From NCBI GenBank assembly GCA_025352565.1, contig JANXTF010000070.1, positions 62,001 through 126,000 of the forward strand: DNA of 64,000 nt. The letters run 5' to 3'. Shown piece after piece: positions 1 to 8,766 of the stretch. Source of the DNA: Rhodospirillales bacterium (GTDB lineage Bacteria > Pseudomonadota > Alphaproteobacteria > Acetobacterales > Acetobacteraceae). The notes below the pieces were generated by a model. The model worked only from the letters and a program-made list of their open reading frames with translations, had not been told where the DNA came from and ran no database searches. Position numbers and translations under genes: made by a program. Within the stretch, counting starts at the first letter, position 1, and each line of letters opens with the position of its first letter.

Positions 1-1285
1 CGGCCAGTGGATCGACCGCGCCTTGCGGATGCTGGAAGCCCGCCCCGCCCTCGCGGCCGAGTGACCCCTCGCCGCCGGGTGAGTCTGCTGCGGCCAACCA
101 CGCCAGCACGCCACGCCCGGCGGCGTGGCCGGTGCTGAAGCAGGCCTGGAGCAGATAGCCCCCGGTCGGGGCTTCCCAGTTCAGCATCTCGCCCGCCGCG
201 AACAGGCCGGGGTGTGCGGTCAGCATGAAATTCTCGTCCAGCCCGTCCATCAGGATGCCGCCCGCCGTGGAAATCGCGCGGTCGAGACCCGTGGTCCCCA
301 GCAGCCGCAGCGGCAGCGTCTTGATGAGGGTCGCCAGCGGGCGCGCCGGCGAGCCATCGTGCAGCGCCTCCTGCACCAGCCCCACCGCGACCGGCGAAAG
401 CCCCGCCGTCTTGCGCAGGAAATTGGACAGCGACAGGCTCCCGCGCGGCCGCGCCAGCCGCGTGGCAAGCGTCGCCGCGTCGAGATCGGGCCGCAGATCG
501 AGCGTCGCCACGGCCGGCCCGCGCGCGTCGATGGCGTCGCGCAACGCACCGGACAGGGCATAGACCGCACCGCCCTCGATGCCCGCCGCCGTCATCATCG
601 CCTCGCCCCGCACCGTCTGCCCGTCGAAGCTCAGCGCGATCCGCTTCAGCGGTTCGCCGGCGAATTTCGTGGCGAAGCCCTGGCTCCACGCCACCCGGAA
701 CCCGCAATTGGCCGGCCGCAACCGCGCGATCGGCACCTCCGGCAACAGCGCCGTCCAATGACCATCGGAGCCAAGCCGGGGCCACGAGGCGCCGCCCATC
801 GCCAGCACGGCCGCGCGCGGGTGCAGCACTGTTTCGCCCCCGGCCGAAGCGAAAATCCACCCGCCATCCGCCGCGCGCCCGACCCAGCGGTGGCCGTCCC
901 GCAATTCGACGCCCAGGCCGGCAAGCCGCAATCGCCACGCCCGCAGCAGCGGCGAGGCTTTCAGGGCGCGCGGAAAAACCCTTCCGCTGGAGCCGGTGAA
1001 AGTCGGCTGACCCAAACCCTCGCACCATGCCGTCAACGCCGACGGCGTGAACGCTGCGATGGCCCGGCGCAGCAATGGCTGGTCCGGCCGGTAGCGGTCG
1101 AGCAAACGGGGCAGGGGTTCGCTGTGCGTGAGGTTCAGCCCGCCGCGCCCAGCCATCAGGAACTTGCGCCCGGGGCTCGGCATCTGGTCGAGCACCGCCA
1201 CGCGCCGGCCGCCGCGCGCGGTCACCTCGGCCGCCATCAGCCCGGCCGGGCCGCCGCCGATGACGACGACATCGAAAGGCGTCAT
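1..1285 (-). CDS. BaiN/TIGR03862-like FAD-dependent flavoprotein (3' end open at the window edge)
   Basis: The protein begins MTPFDVVVIGGGPAG, a Rossmann FAD-binding motif at residues 10-15, and later has a GRKFLMAGRGGLN segment typical of the HI0933/BaiN family of NAD(P)/FAD-dependent oxidoreductases. About 400 residues are present, the usual family length, and the GGYLLQACFSTGHAAGRG segment near the end is the second FAD-contact region. No stop codon appears before the left edge, so the final 20-30 residues may be run-on. The start ATG is 75 bases from the divergent glpD. The substrate is unknown; some relatives act on bile-acid or rhodoquinone-like substrates, but nothing here points to either. 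Confidence 0.8.
   Translation of the reverse strand, partial: MTPFDVVVIGGGPAGLMAAEVTARGGRRVAVLDQMPSPGRKFLMAGRGGLNLTHSEPLPRLLDRYRPDQPLLRRAIAAFTPSALTAWCEGLGQPTFTGSSGRVFPRALKASPLLRAWRLRLAGLGVELRDGHRWVGRAADGGWIFASAGGETVLHPRAAVLAMGGASWPRLGSDGHWTALLPEVPIARLRPANCGFRVAWSQGFATKFAGEPLKRIALSFDGQTVRGEAMMTAAGIEGGAVYALSGALRDAIDARGPAVATLDLRPDLDAATLATRLARPRGSLSLSNFLRKTAGLSPVAVGLVQEALHDGSPARPLATLIKTLPLRLLGTTGLDRAISTAGGILMDGLDENFMLTAHPGLFAAGEMLNWEAPTGGYLLQACFSTGHAAGRGVLAWLAAADSPGGEGSLGREGGAGFQHPQGAVDPLA
2..64 (+). CDS. 3' end of a possible glutathione S-transferase-like protein (partial)
   Basis: An open frame enters from the left edge and stops at a TGA at 62-64. Its last 20 residues include an ARPALAAE end, which resembles the C-terminal helix of glutathione S-transferases. 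Only this tail is visible, so the family is a guess. It would run convergently into the flavoprotein gene on the other strand and overlap that open frame. Confidence 0.25.
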   Translation, partial: GQWIDRALRMLEARPALAAE

Positions 1286-1360
1286 CGCTTGTCTCTCCGC
1301 CGAGGTGACTCTAGATCAGAACGCGAGGCTACACCGTCTCGCGCCTCGCCGGGAGAACCC

Positions 1361-2917
1361 ATGTCCGACGACCAGGCAGCCATCGTGGACCTCGCCATCA
1401 TCGGCGGCGGCATCAACGGCGCCGGCATCGCTCGCGACGCCGCCGGGCGCGGCTGGTCGGTGTTCCTGTGCGAACAGAGCGACCTCGGAAGCGCCACCTC
1501 TTCCGCCTCCACCAAGCTGGTGCATGGCGGCTTGCGCTACCTCGAATACTACGAATTCCGCCTGGTCCGCGAGGCGCTGATGGAGCGCGAGGTGCTGTGG
1601 GCCATCGCACCGCACATCATCTGGCCGCTGCGCTTCGTGCTGCCGCACCACAAGGGACTGCGCCCGGCATGGCTGCTGCGTCTCGGCCTGTTCCTGTACG
1701 ACAACATCGGCGGCCGAAAGCGCCTGCCGCCGACGCGCGCCGTGCGGCTCGACACCGACGAGGTTGGCCGCCCGCTGAAAGCGATCTACCACCGCGCCTT
1801 CGAGTATTCCGATTGCTGGGTCGAGGATTCGCGCCTCGTGGTGCTGAACGCGCGCGACGCTGCCGCCAAGGGCGCCGAGATCCGGCCGCGCACACGCTGC
1901 GCCTCCGCCGACCGCGAATCCGGCCTCTGGCGCATCGCCGTGCAGGACACCGAGACCCACGAGACGCGCACGCTGCGTGCCCGCGCCCTGGTCAACGCCG
2001 CCGGCCCCTGGGTGGGCGAGGTGCTCGGTGGCGTGCTGCGCTCCAACACCCGCGCCGCCGTCCGCCTCGTCAAAGGCAGTCACATCGTGGTGCGCAAGCT
2101 GTACGACCACGACCGTTGCTACATCTTCCAGAACGCCGACAACCGCATCTTCTTCGCCATCCCTTACGAACGTGACTTCACGCTCATCGGCACCACCGAC
2201 CTGGATTACACCGGCGACCCTGGCGACGTGCGGATATCGGAATCCGAAATCGGGTATCTCTGCGCCGGCGCCAGCGAGTATTTCACGGCGCCGGTCACGC
2301 CGGACATGGTGGTCTGGACCTATTCAGGCGTGCGCCCGCTCTACGACGACGGCGCCAGAAAGGCGCAGGCGGCCACACGCGACTACGTGCTCACGCTCGA
2401 CGCGCCAAAGGGCGAGGCGGCGCTGCTGAGCGTGTTCGGCGGCAAGATCACCACCTTCCGCCGTCTCGCGGAATCGGCGTTGGAGAAGCTCGCGCCCCAT
2501 CTGCCCGCCGCACACGGCAGCGCCGCCGGGTGGACCGCAAAGCAGCGCCTCCCCGGCGGGGACTTCCCGGTCGACGGCTTCCCGGCCCAGGTCGCGGCCT
2601 TGCTGCGGGACTATCCATTCCTCGCCCCCGGCCACGCCTGGCGTCTGGTTCGCGCCTATGGCACCGATGCGCGCTTTCTGCTGGGCGACGCGCGCGCCGC
2701 CGCCGATCTGGGGCGTGTGCTCGGGGCCGATCTCACGGAGGCGGAGGTGCGCTATCTCGTGCGCGCCGAATGGGCGCGCCATGCCGACGACATCGTCTGG
2801 CGCCGCGGCAAACTCGGATTGCACATGGACGCGGGCCAGATCGCGGCGCTGGAGCAAATGCTGTGCGAGACCCGCACACTCCCCCACAAGGGGGAGGGGG
2901 AAGCAAACGACGGGTGA
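1361..2917 (+). CDS. glpD: aerobic glycerol-3-phosphate dehydrogenase
   Basis: A 518-residue flavoprotein that oxidises sn-glycerol 3-phosphate to dihydroxyacetone phosphate and passes electrons to quinone at the inner membrane. The FAD-binding GGGINGAG motif is at residues 15-22, followed by the TKLVHGGLRYLE segment (51-62) characteristic of GlpD. The C-terminal DAO_C-like domain follows FGGKITTFR. The ATG at 1361 has a GGGAGA ribosome site just upstream; the open frame extends further left but that part is antisense to the flavoprotein gene. The last dozen residues are encoded by a palindromic repeat and are probably not conserved. No glycerol kinase or facilitator is adjacent. Confidence 0.93.
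   Translation: MSDDQAAIVDLAIIGGGINGAGIARDAAGRGWSVFLCEQSDLGSATSSASTKLVHGGLRYLEYYEFRLVREALMEREVLWAIAPHIIWPLRFVLPHHKGLRPAWLLRLGLFLYDNIGGRKRLPPTRAVRLDTDEVGRPLKAIYHRAFEYSDCWVEDSRLVVLNARDAAAKGAEIRPRTRCASADRESGLWRIAVQDTETHETRTLRARALVNAAGPWVGEVLGGVLRSNTRAAVRLVKGSHIVVRKLYDHDRCYIFQNADNRIFFAIPYERDFTLIGTTDLDYTGDPGDVRISESEIGYLCAGASEYFTAPVTPDMVVWTYSGVRPLYDDGARKAQAATRDYVLTLDAPKGEAALLSVFGGKITTFRRLAESALEKLAPHLPAAHGSAAGWTAKQRLPGGDFPVDGFPAQVAALLRDYPFLAPGHAWRLVRAYGTDARFLLGDARAAADLGRVLGADLTEAEVRYLVRAEWARHADDIVWRRGKLGLHMDAGQIAALEQMLCETRTLPHKGEGEANDG
2879..2896 (+). repeat. palindromic element inside the 3' end of glpD
   Basis: CTCCCCC at 2879-2885 and GGGGGAG at 2890-2896 form a perfect 7-bp stem with a 4-base loop. 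The same CTCCCCC-ACAA-GGGGGAG type of palindrome is common between genes in alphaproteobacteria. Here it lies inside the last codons of glpD. Confidence 0.5.
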
Positions 2918-2922
2918 ACCCG

Positions 2923-2943
2923 CTCCCCTCGCGGGAGGCTTTT
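2923..2943. terminator. hairpin between convergent glpD and amidohydrolase genes
   Basis: CTCCC (2923-2927) pairs with GGGAG (2933-2937) and is followed by GCTTTT on the plus strand. It sits directly after the glpD stop and before the amidohydrolase stop, so it could end glpD transcription. The stem is short. Confidence 0.45.
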
Positions 2944-4432
2944 ATCCGCCGGGAGATGCCTCACCGATGCCTTCCCGTCGGCGGAACCCATCCCGCGAGG
3001 CAGCCAGGAACCGCCGTGTCACGTCAGGCATGGCGGCGAGAAGCACCGGAAGCTGTGTCGCCATCCGCGCCCGCAGCCTTGCGATCTGATCGGCGGCATC
3101 CGTCAGCACCGCCGCCTCGTCGAACGCCAGGATGCGCCCGCTCCGCAGCGTCCACACGCCATCGACCATGACGCTGTCCACCGCCTCCGGCCCCGCGTGG
3201 CGCACCATCGCGTCGATGCCCCCGTCGAACGCCAGCGTGCCGGCGGCCTGGCGGCGCACCAGCGCCAGATCGGCCAACTGACCGGCCGCGATCCGCCCCA
3301 CCCGGCCATGCAGCCCAAGCGAGGCCGCCCCCGCCTCGGTCGCGAGCGAAAACATCTCCAGCCCGGTGGGCCAGCCAGCCGGATCGCCGCCGTCGCGGCG
3401 CGGCAGCATCATCGCCAGCCGCATCACGCCCCACAGATCGTGCCGGCCGCCCGTGTTGGCCGAGTCCGTGCCGAGCGCCACCCGCAACCCGCAGGCCCGG
3501 CACGCAGGCAGCGGCATCACGCCGCTGCCCAGCATGAGGTTGCTGGCGGGGTTGTGGCTGACCGTCACGTCATGCGCCGCCAGAACCTCGCGTTCGGCAT
3601 CGGTGAGCCACACGCCATGCGCGCAGGTGAGGCGCCCCTCCAACATCCCCTCTCGCGCCATCGCCGCCACCATTCCGCCGGGCCAGAGATGGTTGAGCGA
3701 GGCCTGCGCACGCGTTTCCAGCAGATGCGTATGGACCGCGACGTCGTGCCGGTCGCGCAGCGCGCGCCACAGCTTCCACACCGACGGCGAGCAGCGTTGC
3801 GGCGCGTTCGGGCCAAGCTGCACCTGAACCCGGCCGGACCCGCCGCGCGCGGTGGCCACCAGACTCGCGAAATTGGCGGCGTAGGCGTCCTCGTCGACGG
3901 GCGGGGGAGGCGGCGTGAGCGGAGCCAGCGCGGCCGGCAGCTTGAGGTCCAGCAAATCGTAATCCGACACATCGTGCAGGAACGGCGCGTAGCCGACGCG
4001 CAGCCCGGATGCCTCGTGCGCCGCGATCGAAATGCCGGCAAAGCCCACCATGGGCGAATGGTCGATCAACCCGGTGATGCCGCCGCGCATCCGCTCGGCG
4101 GCACCCAGCAGGACGGCCGCGCGCAAGGCCGGCCCGTCCATCGCGCGGCCGTACAACGTCGTGTGCAGCGCCCAGAGTTCCAACGGCAGGCTGCCCTCGG
4201 TGCCCCGCAGCAGGGCGCCGTAGGAATGCGCGTGGGCATCCACCATGCCGGGCATCAGCCAATGGCCCGTCGCGTCCACGATCTCCGCCGCGCGCGCGCG
4301 CAAGTCTCGCCGGTCATCGTCGGCAAACGCGACCGCCGTGATCGACGTGCCCTCCACCAGCACCGAACCGGCCCGCGTTTCGGCGCCCGCGTCGCAGATG
4401 GCGGCGTTGTCGATCAGGATCGGGTTGGTCAT
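2942..4432 (-). CDS. amidohydrolase family protein (chlorohydrolase/deaminase-like)
   Basis: A 496-residue metal-dependent hydrolase of the TrzN/AtzA/SsnA-like amidohydrolase branch. The metal-binding HxH pair is His67 and His69 (VDAHAHSYG). Further ligand regions are seen in VHTHLLE, TCAHGVWL, VSHNPASNLMLGSG and the LGTDSANTGG segment with the catalytic aspartate. It would hydrolyse a C-N bond, or remove an amino or halide group, on a small ring or amide. The ATG at 4432 overlaps the LysR stop by four bases (ATGA), so it is translationally coupled and the last gene of the operon. The preceding open frame in the same phase is antisense-like and was excluded. Confidence 0.85.
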   Translation of the reverse strand: MTNPILIDNAAICDAGAETRAGSVLVEGTSITAVAFADDDRRDLRARAAEIVDATGHWLMPGMVDAHAHSYGALLRGTEGSLPLELWALHTTLYGRAMDGPALRAAVLLGAAERMRGGITGLIDHSPMVGFAGISIAAHEASGLRVGYAPFLHDVSDYDLLDLKLPAALAPLTPPPPPVDEDAYAANFASLVATARGGSGRVQVQLGPNAPQRCSPSVWKLWRALRDRHDVAVHTHLLETRAQASLNHLWPGGMVAAMAREGMLEGRLTCAHGVWLTDAEREVLAAHDVTVSHNPASNLMLGSGVMPLPACRACGLRVALGTDSANTGGRHDLWGVMRLAMMLPRRDGGDPAGWPTGLEMFSLATEAGAASLGLHGRVGRIAAGQLADLALVRRQAAGTLAFDGGIDAMVRHAGPEAVDSVMVDGVWTLRSGRILAFDEAAVLTDAADQIARLRARMATQLPVLLAAMPDVTRRFLAASRDGFRRREGIGEASPGG

Positions 4433-5352
4433 GGCAGCTGCTCCAACTCGGCAAGATCTTTCGCGAGCGCGCCGACCACCTGGGCGGCGGCGGGCGACAA
4501 GGTGCGTTGTGCCGGGATGAACAGGCCGATCCGCAATTCCCGTAAGCGGGGCACCGCGAGCGGAATCCAAACCAGATCGCCCGACGCGATCTCGCGCCGG
4601 AATCCCAGCCGGGTGAAGCACGCGACCCCGAGCCCCGCGCGAACCAATTGCCGCTGCAACTCGATGGAGTTCGACACGAAGCGCGGACGGATGGCGGCGC
4701 GAAACGCGGCGAACTCGTCCTCGATGAGCGACGCTGCGGGCAAGGCCTCGTCCTGCAACAACACCGGATGCTGGCCAAGATCGGCAAAGCCCAGACTGGC
4801 GCGCGAAGCAAGCGGATGGTCCGGCGCCATCAGCACGCCGAGGGGTGCTGGAATGGATGCGGCGAGTTGCAGGGCAGGCGAGGTTGGCGTCACGAAGGTG
4901 AGGCCGATATCGGCCTGCCCCGCCGCCACCCCATGCAGGATTGCGGCGGGGGACGCGGCCAGCGCCGAGAACGTCACGGCGGGATATTGCCGTGCGACAC
5001 CATCGAGCGCGCGCGGCACGAAATCCACCAGCAGGCTGTCGAGCGCCAGGAGGCCGACATGGCCGCTGCGGATGCCTTGCAGCCCGTCGATCTCGGCGAG
5101 CGAGCGATCGTAATTGTGCAGCGTGTCCCGCACATGGCGCAGCAGCACATCGCCCGCCGGCGTGAGGCGCATGCCGCCCGGCATCCGGTCGAACAGCTTG
5201 GCGCCAAGGTCGCGTTCGATTTTCAGCACTTGGCGGTTGATCGCGGACGCCGCGATGTTCAGCGTCACGGAGGCGCGACGGATGGAGCCGAGGCGGGCGA
5301 TCTCGGTCAGGTAGCGCAGGCTGGCGGCATGGAGCGTCGGGCGGCGGGACAC
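4429..5352 (-). CDS. LysR-family transcriptional regulator
   Basis: A 307-residue protein with an N-terminal winged helix-turn-helix at about residues 10-67 (IARLGSIRRASVTLNIAAS and INRQVLKIERDLGAKLF) and a LysR substrate-binding domain after about residue 90. It lies inside the leftward operon, downstream of the enoyl-CoA hydratase (17 bases away) and coupled to the amidohydrolase, rather than divergent from its target as most LysR genes are. It probably senses the pathway substrate or a CoA-free intermediate. The operon also faces a second regulator at 11560, so control may be dual. Confidence 0.9.
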   Translation of the reverse strand: MSRRPTLHAASLRYLTEIARLGSIRRASVTLNIAASAINRQVLKIERDLGAKLFDRMPGGMRLTPAGDVLLRHVRDTLHNYDRSLAEIDGLQGIRSGHVGLLALDSLLVDFVPRALDGVARQYPAVTFSALAASPAAILHGVAAGQADIGLTFVTPTSPALQLAASIPAPLGVLMAPDHPLASRASLGFADLGQHPVLLQDEALPAASLIEDEFAAFRAAIRPRFVSNSIELQRQLVRAGLGVACFTRLGFRREIASGDLVWIPLAVPRLRELRIGLFIPAQRTLSPAAAQVVGALAKDLAELEQLP

Positions 5353-5368
5353 TCAGGCCCCCATCCAC

Positions 5369-6139
5369 TCAGGCATTGGTCCAGACCGGCGCCCGTTTTT
5401 CCAGGAACGCCCGCACGCCCTCGTCGCCATCGGCGGAGTTCAGGCATTCGATCAGCGCCGGCAGCCGCAGCGCCTGTGCCTCGGACGGCGTCAGATGCGC
5501 GGTACGCCGCACGGTCTGCTTGATCGCGCGCAGCGAGAGTGGCGCGCAGGCGAGGATGTCGGCGAGCCAGCGATCCACCGCGGCGTCGAGCTGGTCCGGC
5601 GCCACCACCTCGTTCACCAAACCATAGGCCAACGCCTCGGTCGCCTTGATGCGGCGCGCGGTCAGCAGCATCCCCATCGCCGCCCGCGCGCCGACGATGC
5701 GTTGCAGCAGCACCATCCCGCCATCGAGCGGCAGGCGGCCGACGCGGGGTTCGGTGAGGCCGAAGGTCGCCGTGTCGGCCGCGACCACGATGTCGCAGCC
5801 CAGCAGCATCTCGAACCCGCCGCCGAGCGCGTGGCCGTTGACGCGCGCGATCACCGGAATGTCGAGCGTGGTGCGGAGCGACAATCCGCCAAAGCCGGCG
5901 GGGTGGGAAGCGGCCCAGTAGGCGAGGCCGGTTTTCGAGGCGCCGCGCATGTCGGCCCCGGTGCAGAAGGCACGGCCGCCGGCGCCGGTGAGCACCACGG
6001 CGCGAATGGTCCGGTCGGCCTCGATGCGTTGCCAGATGGTTTCGAGTGCAGCGGTGGAGTCTTCGTCGAGCGCGTTCAGCACCGTAGGGCGGTCGATGGT
6101 GACGCGCGCGACGTGGCCCGCGACGGCGAGGTCGATCAC
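5369..6139 (-). CDS. enoyl-CoA hydratase/isomerase family protein
   Basis: A 256-residue crotonase. Both catalytic glutamates of true hydratases are present: one in ALGGGFEMLLGCD and one in FGLTEPRVG. The oxyanion-hole segments are FCTGADMRG and GHALGGG. It should add water to a 2-enoyl-CoA or isomerise it. It overlaps the upstream CoA-transferase by four bases (ATGA at 6136-6139), so the two are coupled. This is the one clearly canonical crotonase in the window, in contrast to the three at 26607-29097. Confidence 0.9.
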   Translation of the reverse strand: MIDLAVAGHVARVTIDRPTVLNALDEDSTAALETIWQRIEADRTIRAVVLTGAGGRAFCTGADMRGASKTGLAYWAASHPAGFGGLSLRTTLDIPVIARVNGHALGGGFEMLLGCDIVVAADTATFGLTEPRVGRLPLDGGMVLLQRIVGARAAMGMLLTARRIKATEALAYGLVNEVVAPDQLDAAVDRWLADILACAPLSLRAIKQTVRRTAHLTPSEAQALRLPALIECLNSADGDEGVRAFLEKRAPVWTNA

Positions 6140-7338
6140 GCGAGCACGCCGCCTTTCCGTAGAGCAGCGATTTCAGCTTCCTCGTAGCCGTGCTCGGCAA
6201 GAATGTCCGCACCATGCGCGCCGATCGCGGGCGGATGGAGGCGCAGCGCGAACCCGTCATCGGACAGATGGACCGGCGAGCCGATCACGCGCAAATCGCC
6301 GTCCGCGATCAGCATGTCGTTGATCGCGGTCTGCGGGTCCGCCAGTGCGGCGGCGAGGTCGCGCACCGGGGCGCAGAGCAGATCGCGCGTTTCCAGCGCC
6401 GCGATCCAGTGCGCGGTGGTGCCGGTGGCGAAATGCGCGCGCAGAACATCGTGCAGCTCGGTGCGGTTGGCCATGCTTCGCGCGAAAGTGTCGAACCGCG
6501 GATCGGCGGAAAGGTCCGGCAGGCCGATCGCGAGCGATATCTCGCGCAAGGGATTGTCCTTGAATGCGCCGACGACGACGAGCGCGCCATCGGTGGTCGC
6601 GAACGCGCCGTTATGCGGCAGCGCGCCCCAGGAGAAATCGTTTACGCCGCGCATCATCGACATCGCGGCCTCCTGCATCTGCATGGCGAGCATGGAGTCA
6701 TACAGCGACACCGACACGACCTGCCCGGTTCCGGTGCGTTCGCGGTGCAGCAATGCGAGCAATATGCCCTGCACGAGATGCATCCCGGCGGAATAGTCGG
6801 CGAGCGAGGTCGGATAGATGGTGAGCGGATCGGATTTGTCGCATTTGCGCGCCATCACGCCGCTCAGCGCCTGCGCCAGAATATCCTGCCCGCCCTTGTG
6901 CGCGTACGGACCTTTGGTGCCGTAGCCGGTGCCTTCCGCGTAGATCAGGCGCGGATACAGCGCGTGCAGTGCCGCGTGCCCGAGGCCCATGCGCTCCATG
7001 ACACCCGCGCGGAAATTGTTCACGATGACATCGGCGCTGGCCAGCATGCGGTGGACCACCGCGATCCCGGCTGGGGATTTCAGGTCGAGCGCCACGCTGC
7101 GCTTGTTGCGGTTGAGGCTGGAGAACACCGGGTTGAGCGGTCCCGCCGGATCGTCGCCGATGGACCAGCGCGACAGGTCGCCGGCGCCGATGCGCTCGAT
7201 CTTGATGATGTCCGCCCCGTAATCGCCCAGCATCTGGGTGCAGCACGGCCCCATCATCACCTGGGTGAAGTCGATCACCTTGATGCCCGACAGAGGTTGC
7301 GCGTGGGTGGTGGCGGCGATCGGCGCGATCATGTTCAT
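6136..7338 (-). CDS. class III CoA-transferase (CaiB/BaiF family)
   Basis: A 400-residue family III CoA-transferase that moves CoA between carboxylic acids through an aspartyl-CoA thioester. The N-terminus carries the family signature KVIDFTQVMMGPCCTQMLGDYGADIIKIE. The catalytic aspartate is predicted in SLADYSAGMHLVQG, followed by the usual RTGTGQVVSVSLYDSM helix. It overlaps genes on both sides by four bases, with the FAD oxidoreductase upstream and the hydratase downstream. It probably activates the imported substrate of this operon. Confidence 0.9.
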   Translation of the reverse strand: MNMIAPIAATTHAQPLSGIKVIDFTQVMMGPCCTQMLGDYGADIIKIERIGAGDLSRWSIGDDPAGPLNPVFSSLNRNKRSVALDLKSPAGIAVVHRMLASADVIVNNFRAGVMERMGLGHAALHALYPRLIYAEGTGYGTKGPYAHKGGQDILAQALSGVMARKCDKSDPLTIYPTSLADYSAGMHLVQGILLALLHRERTGTGQVVSVSLYDSMLAMQMQEAAMSMMRGVNDFSWGALPHNGAFATTDGALVVVGAFKDNPLREISLAIGLPDLSADPRFDTFARSMANRTELHDVLRAHFATGTTAHWIAALETRDLLCAPVRDLAAALADPQTAINDMLIADGDLRVIGSPVHLSDDGFALRLHPPAIGAHGADILAEHGYEEAEIAALRKGGVLA

Positions 7339-8678
7339 GCCGCCAACTCCGCGACGCGCGCGCCGGCGCTCGGCCGATCTCCTGGATCGGCGCCCTGCGC
7401 GCGGAGGCGGCGTTGCAGGGCAGGGACATCGACATGCCGCACGGTCGTGCCCGCGGCGAGCGCCATGGCGGCCGCCGCGCCGGCGGCCTCGCCCATCGCC
7501 ATGCAGGGCGGAATTTCGCGGCTGATCTTCTGCGCCTGCGGGGTCGCGGAATAATGCCGGCCTGCGACGAGCAACTGATCGACGGTGCGCGGCAGGAGCG
7601 CGCGGTACGGCGTGTAATAGTCGCGCCCACGCGCGATGCTATCGGGGAAATGCACGCGGCCGGTCACGTCTTCCTTGCTGACCACATATTCGCCTTCCAG
7701 CATCCGCGTCTGGCGCACGCCGGTTTGCGGCGCCACATCGACCACGTAGCAATTGGCAAAGCCGGGAAGCTTGGCGCGGACGTGCTCGACCATGCGGTGG
7801 ATGCGGTCGCGGCCCTCGAACTCGGCCGCCGTCAAATCCTCGACCTTCATGCCGTCGAGCCCGGTCATGTGCGGGCAGTTGCACCAGACGATGCCGGGCA
7901 GCGGGGTTTTCAGCCACCAGTAATCCCATGAACCGCCGATCACGCGCCGCGCCTCGAGGTCGAGCACCGCATGTTTCGCCGGCTCCTCGAACTGGAAGCG
8001 TTCCGCCTCGTCGGTGTCCACGCCGCCGAGGCGGAACACCGTGGTGACCATGTAGGCGCCGTGGCTGTGCGCGGCGCCGGCGGAAGCCGCCACGTCGAGG
8101 TCGCCGGTGGCGTCGATCACGACGGAGCCCATGATCGCCTCGCGGCCGGCCTTGCTTTCCACGATCACGCCCTCGATGCGGCCGTCGCGCACGATGCTGG
8201 CCGCGAACAGGCTGTGCAGGCGCAGGTTGATGCGGGCCTCGCGCACCATGTCGTCGCTGGCGCGCTTCCAGCCATCCGGGTCGAACGCCACCGCGTAGCA
8301 GATCGGGTGCGGCTTGGTGCGGGTGTTGAAGTCGAACAGGCCCCAGCGCGACCATTTGCGGAACATCGCCGGATCGTGCCCGCGCTCGCCTTGGGGCGGA
8401 AAGACCGCATGGCCGCGCGCGGCCATGCGGTCGATCAGTTCGCCGCACACGCCGCGCACGGTGATTTCGGCGCCCGCGCACATATCGTCCAGCACCAGCA
8501 CCATGCCACCCGAGGCGAGGCCGCCGAGATAGGGATACCGCTCGACCAGGCACACCGAAGCCCCGTTGCGCGCGGCGGCGATGGCGGCGCTGAATCCGGC
8601 CGGGCCGCCGCCCACGACGACGACATCGGCGCGGGCGGCGATGCGCAGTTGGCGGGCGGGTTCGTTGATGGTCAGCAT
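7335..8678 (-). CDS. FAD-dependent oxidoreductase
   Basis: A 447-residue flavoprotein of the FAD_oxidored (PF12831-like) group. The dinucleotide motif VVVGGGPAGFSAA lies near residue 20, followed by YPYLGGLASGG, and the second FAD contact is in VVIDATGDLDVAA. The C-terminal QLLVAGRHYSAT segment closes the FAD site. The substrate is unknown. It overlaps the CoA-transferase start by four bases, so oxidation and CoA transfer probably belong to one pathway. An 88-base gap with a palindromic repeat separates it from the transporter genes upstream. Confidence 0.85.
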   Translation of the reverse strand: MLTINEPARQLRIAARADVVVVGGGPAGFSAAIAAARNGASVCLVERYPYLGGLASGGMVLVLDDMCAGAEITVRGVCGELIDRMAARGHAVFPPQGERGHDPAMFRKWSRWGLFDFNTRTKPHPICYAVAFDPDGWKRASDDMVREARINLRLHSLFAASIVRDGRIEGVIVESKAGREAIMGSVVIDATGDLDVAASAGAAHSHGAYMVTTVFRLGGVDTDEAERFQFEEPAKHAVLDLEARRVIGGSWDYWWLKTPLPGIVWCNCPHMTGLDGMKVEDLTAAEFEGRDRIHRMVEHVRAKLPGFANCYVVDVAPQTGVRQTRMLEGEYVVSKEDVTGRVHFPDSIARGRDYYTPYRALLPRTVDQLLVAGRHYSATPQAQKISREIPPCMAMGEAAGAAAAMALAAGTTVRHVDVPALQRRLRAQGADPGDRPSAGARVAELAA

Positions 8679-8704
8679 CGTGTTTGTCCCTTGCGAGAGG
8701 CCGT

Positions 8705-8736
8705 CATTGCGAGCCGCCAGGTGGCTCCTCGCAATG
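8705..8736. repeat. palindromic intergenic repeat
   Basis: CATTGCGAG (8705-8713) and CTCGCAATG (8728-8736) are exact inverted copies, with a smaller GAGCC/GGCTC pairing inside. This cattgcgag type of palindrome is a familiar dispersed repeat in alphaproteobacterial genomes. It lies between the permease and oxidoreductase genes and may adjust expression within the operon. Confidence 0.6.
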
Positions 8737-8766
8737 GCGGAGTTCAGGTTTGTGTTCGGGGGCGGT

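Noticed and set aside
125-1360. A long plus-strand extension of the glpD frame
   Set aside because: It is antisense to the flavoprotein gene, is rich in Arg, Gln and Pro as GC-rich shadow frames are, and GlpD homology starts at the ATG at 1361.
3197-5113. A 638-codon open frame on the plus strand
   Set aside because: It lies opposite the amidohydrolase and LysR genes and has only shadow-type composition without any motif.
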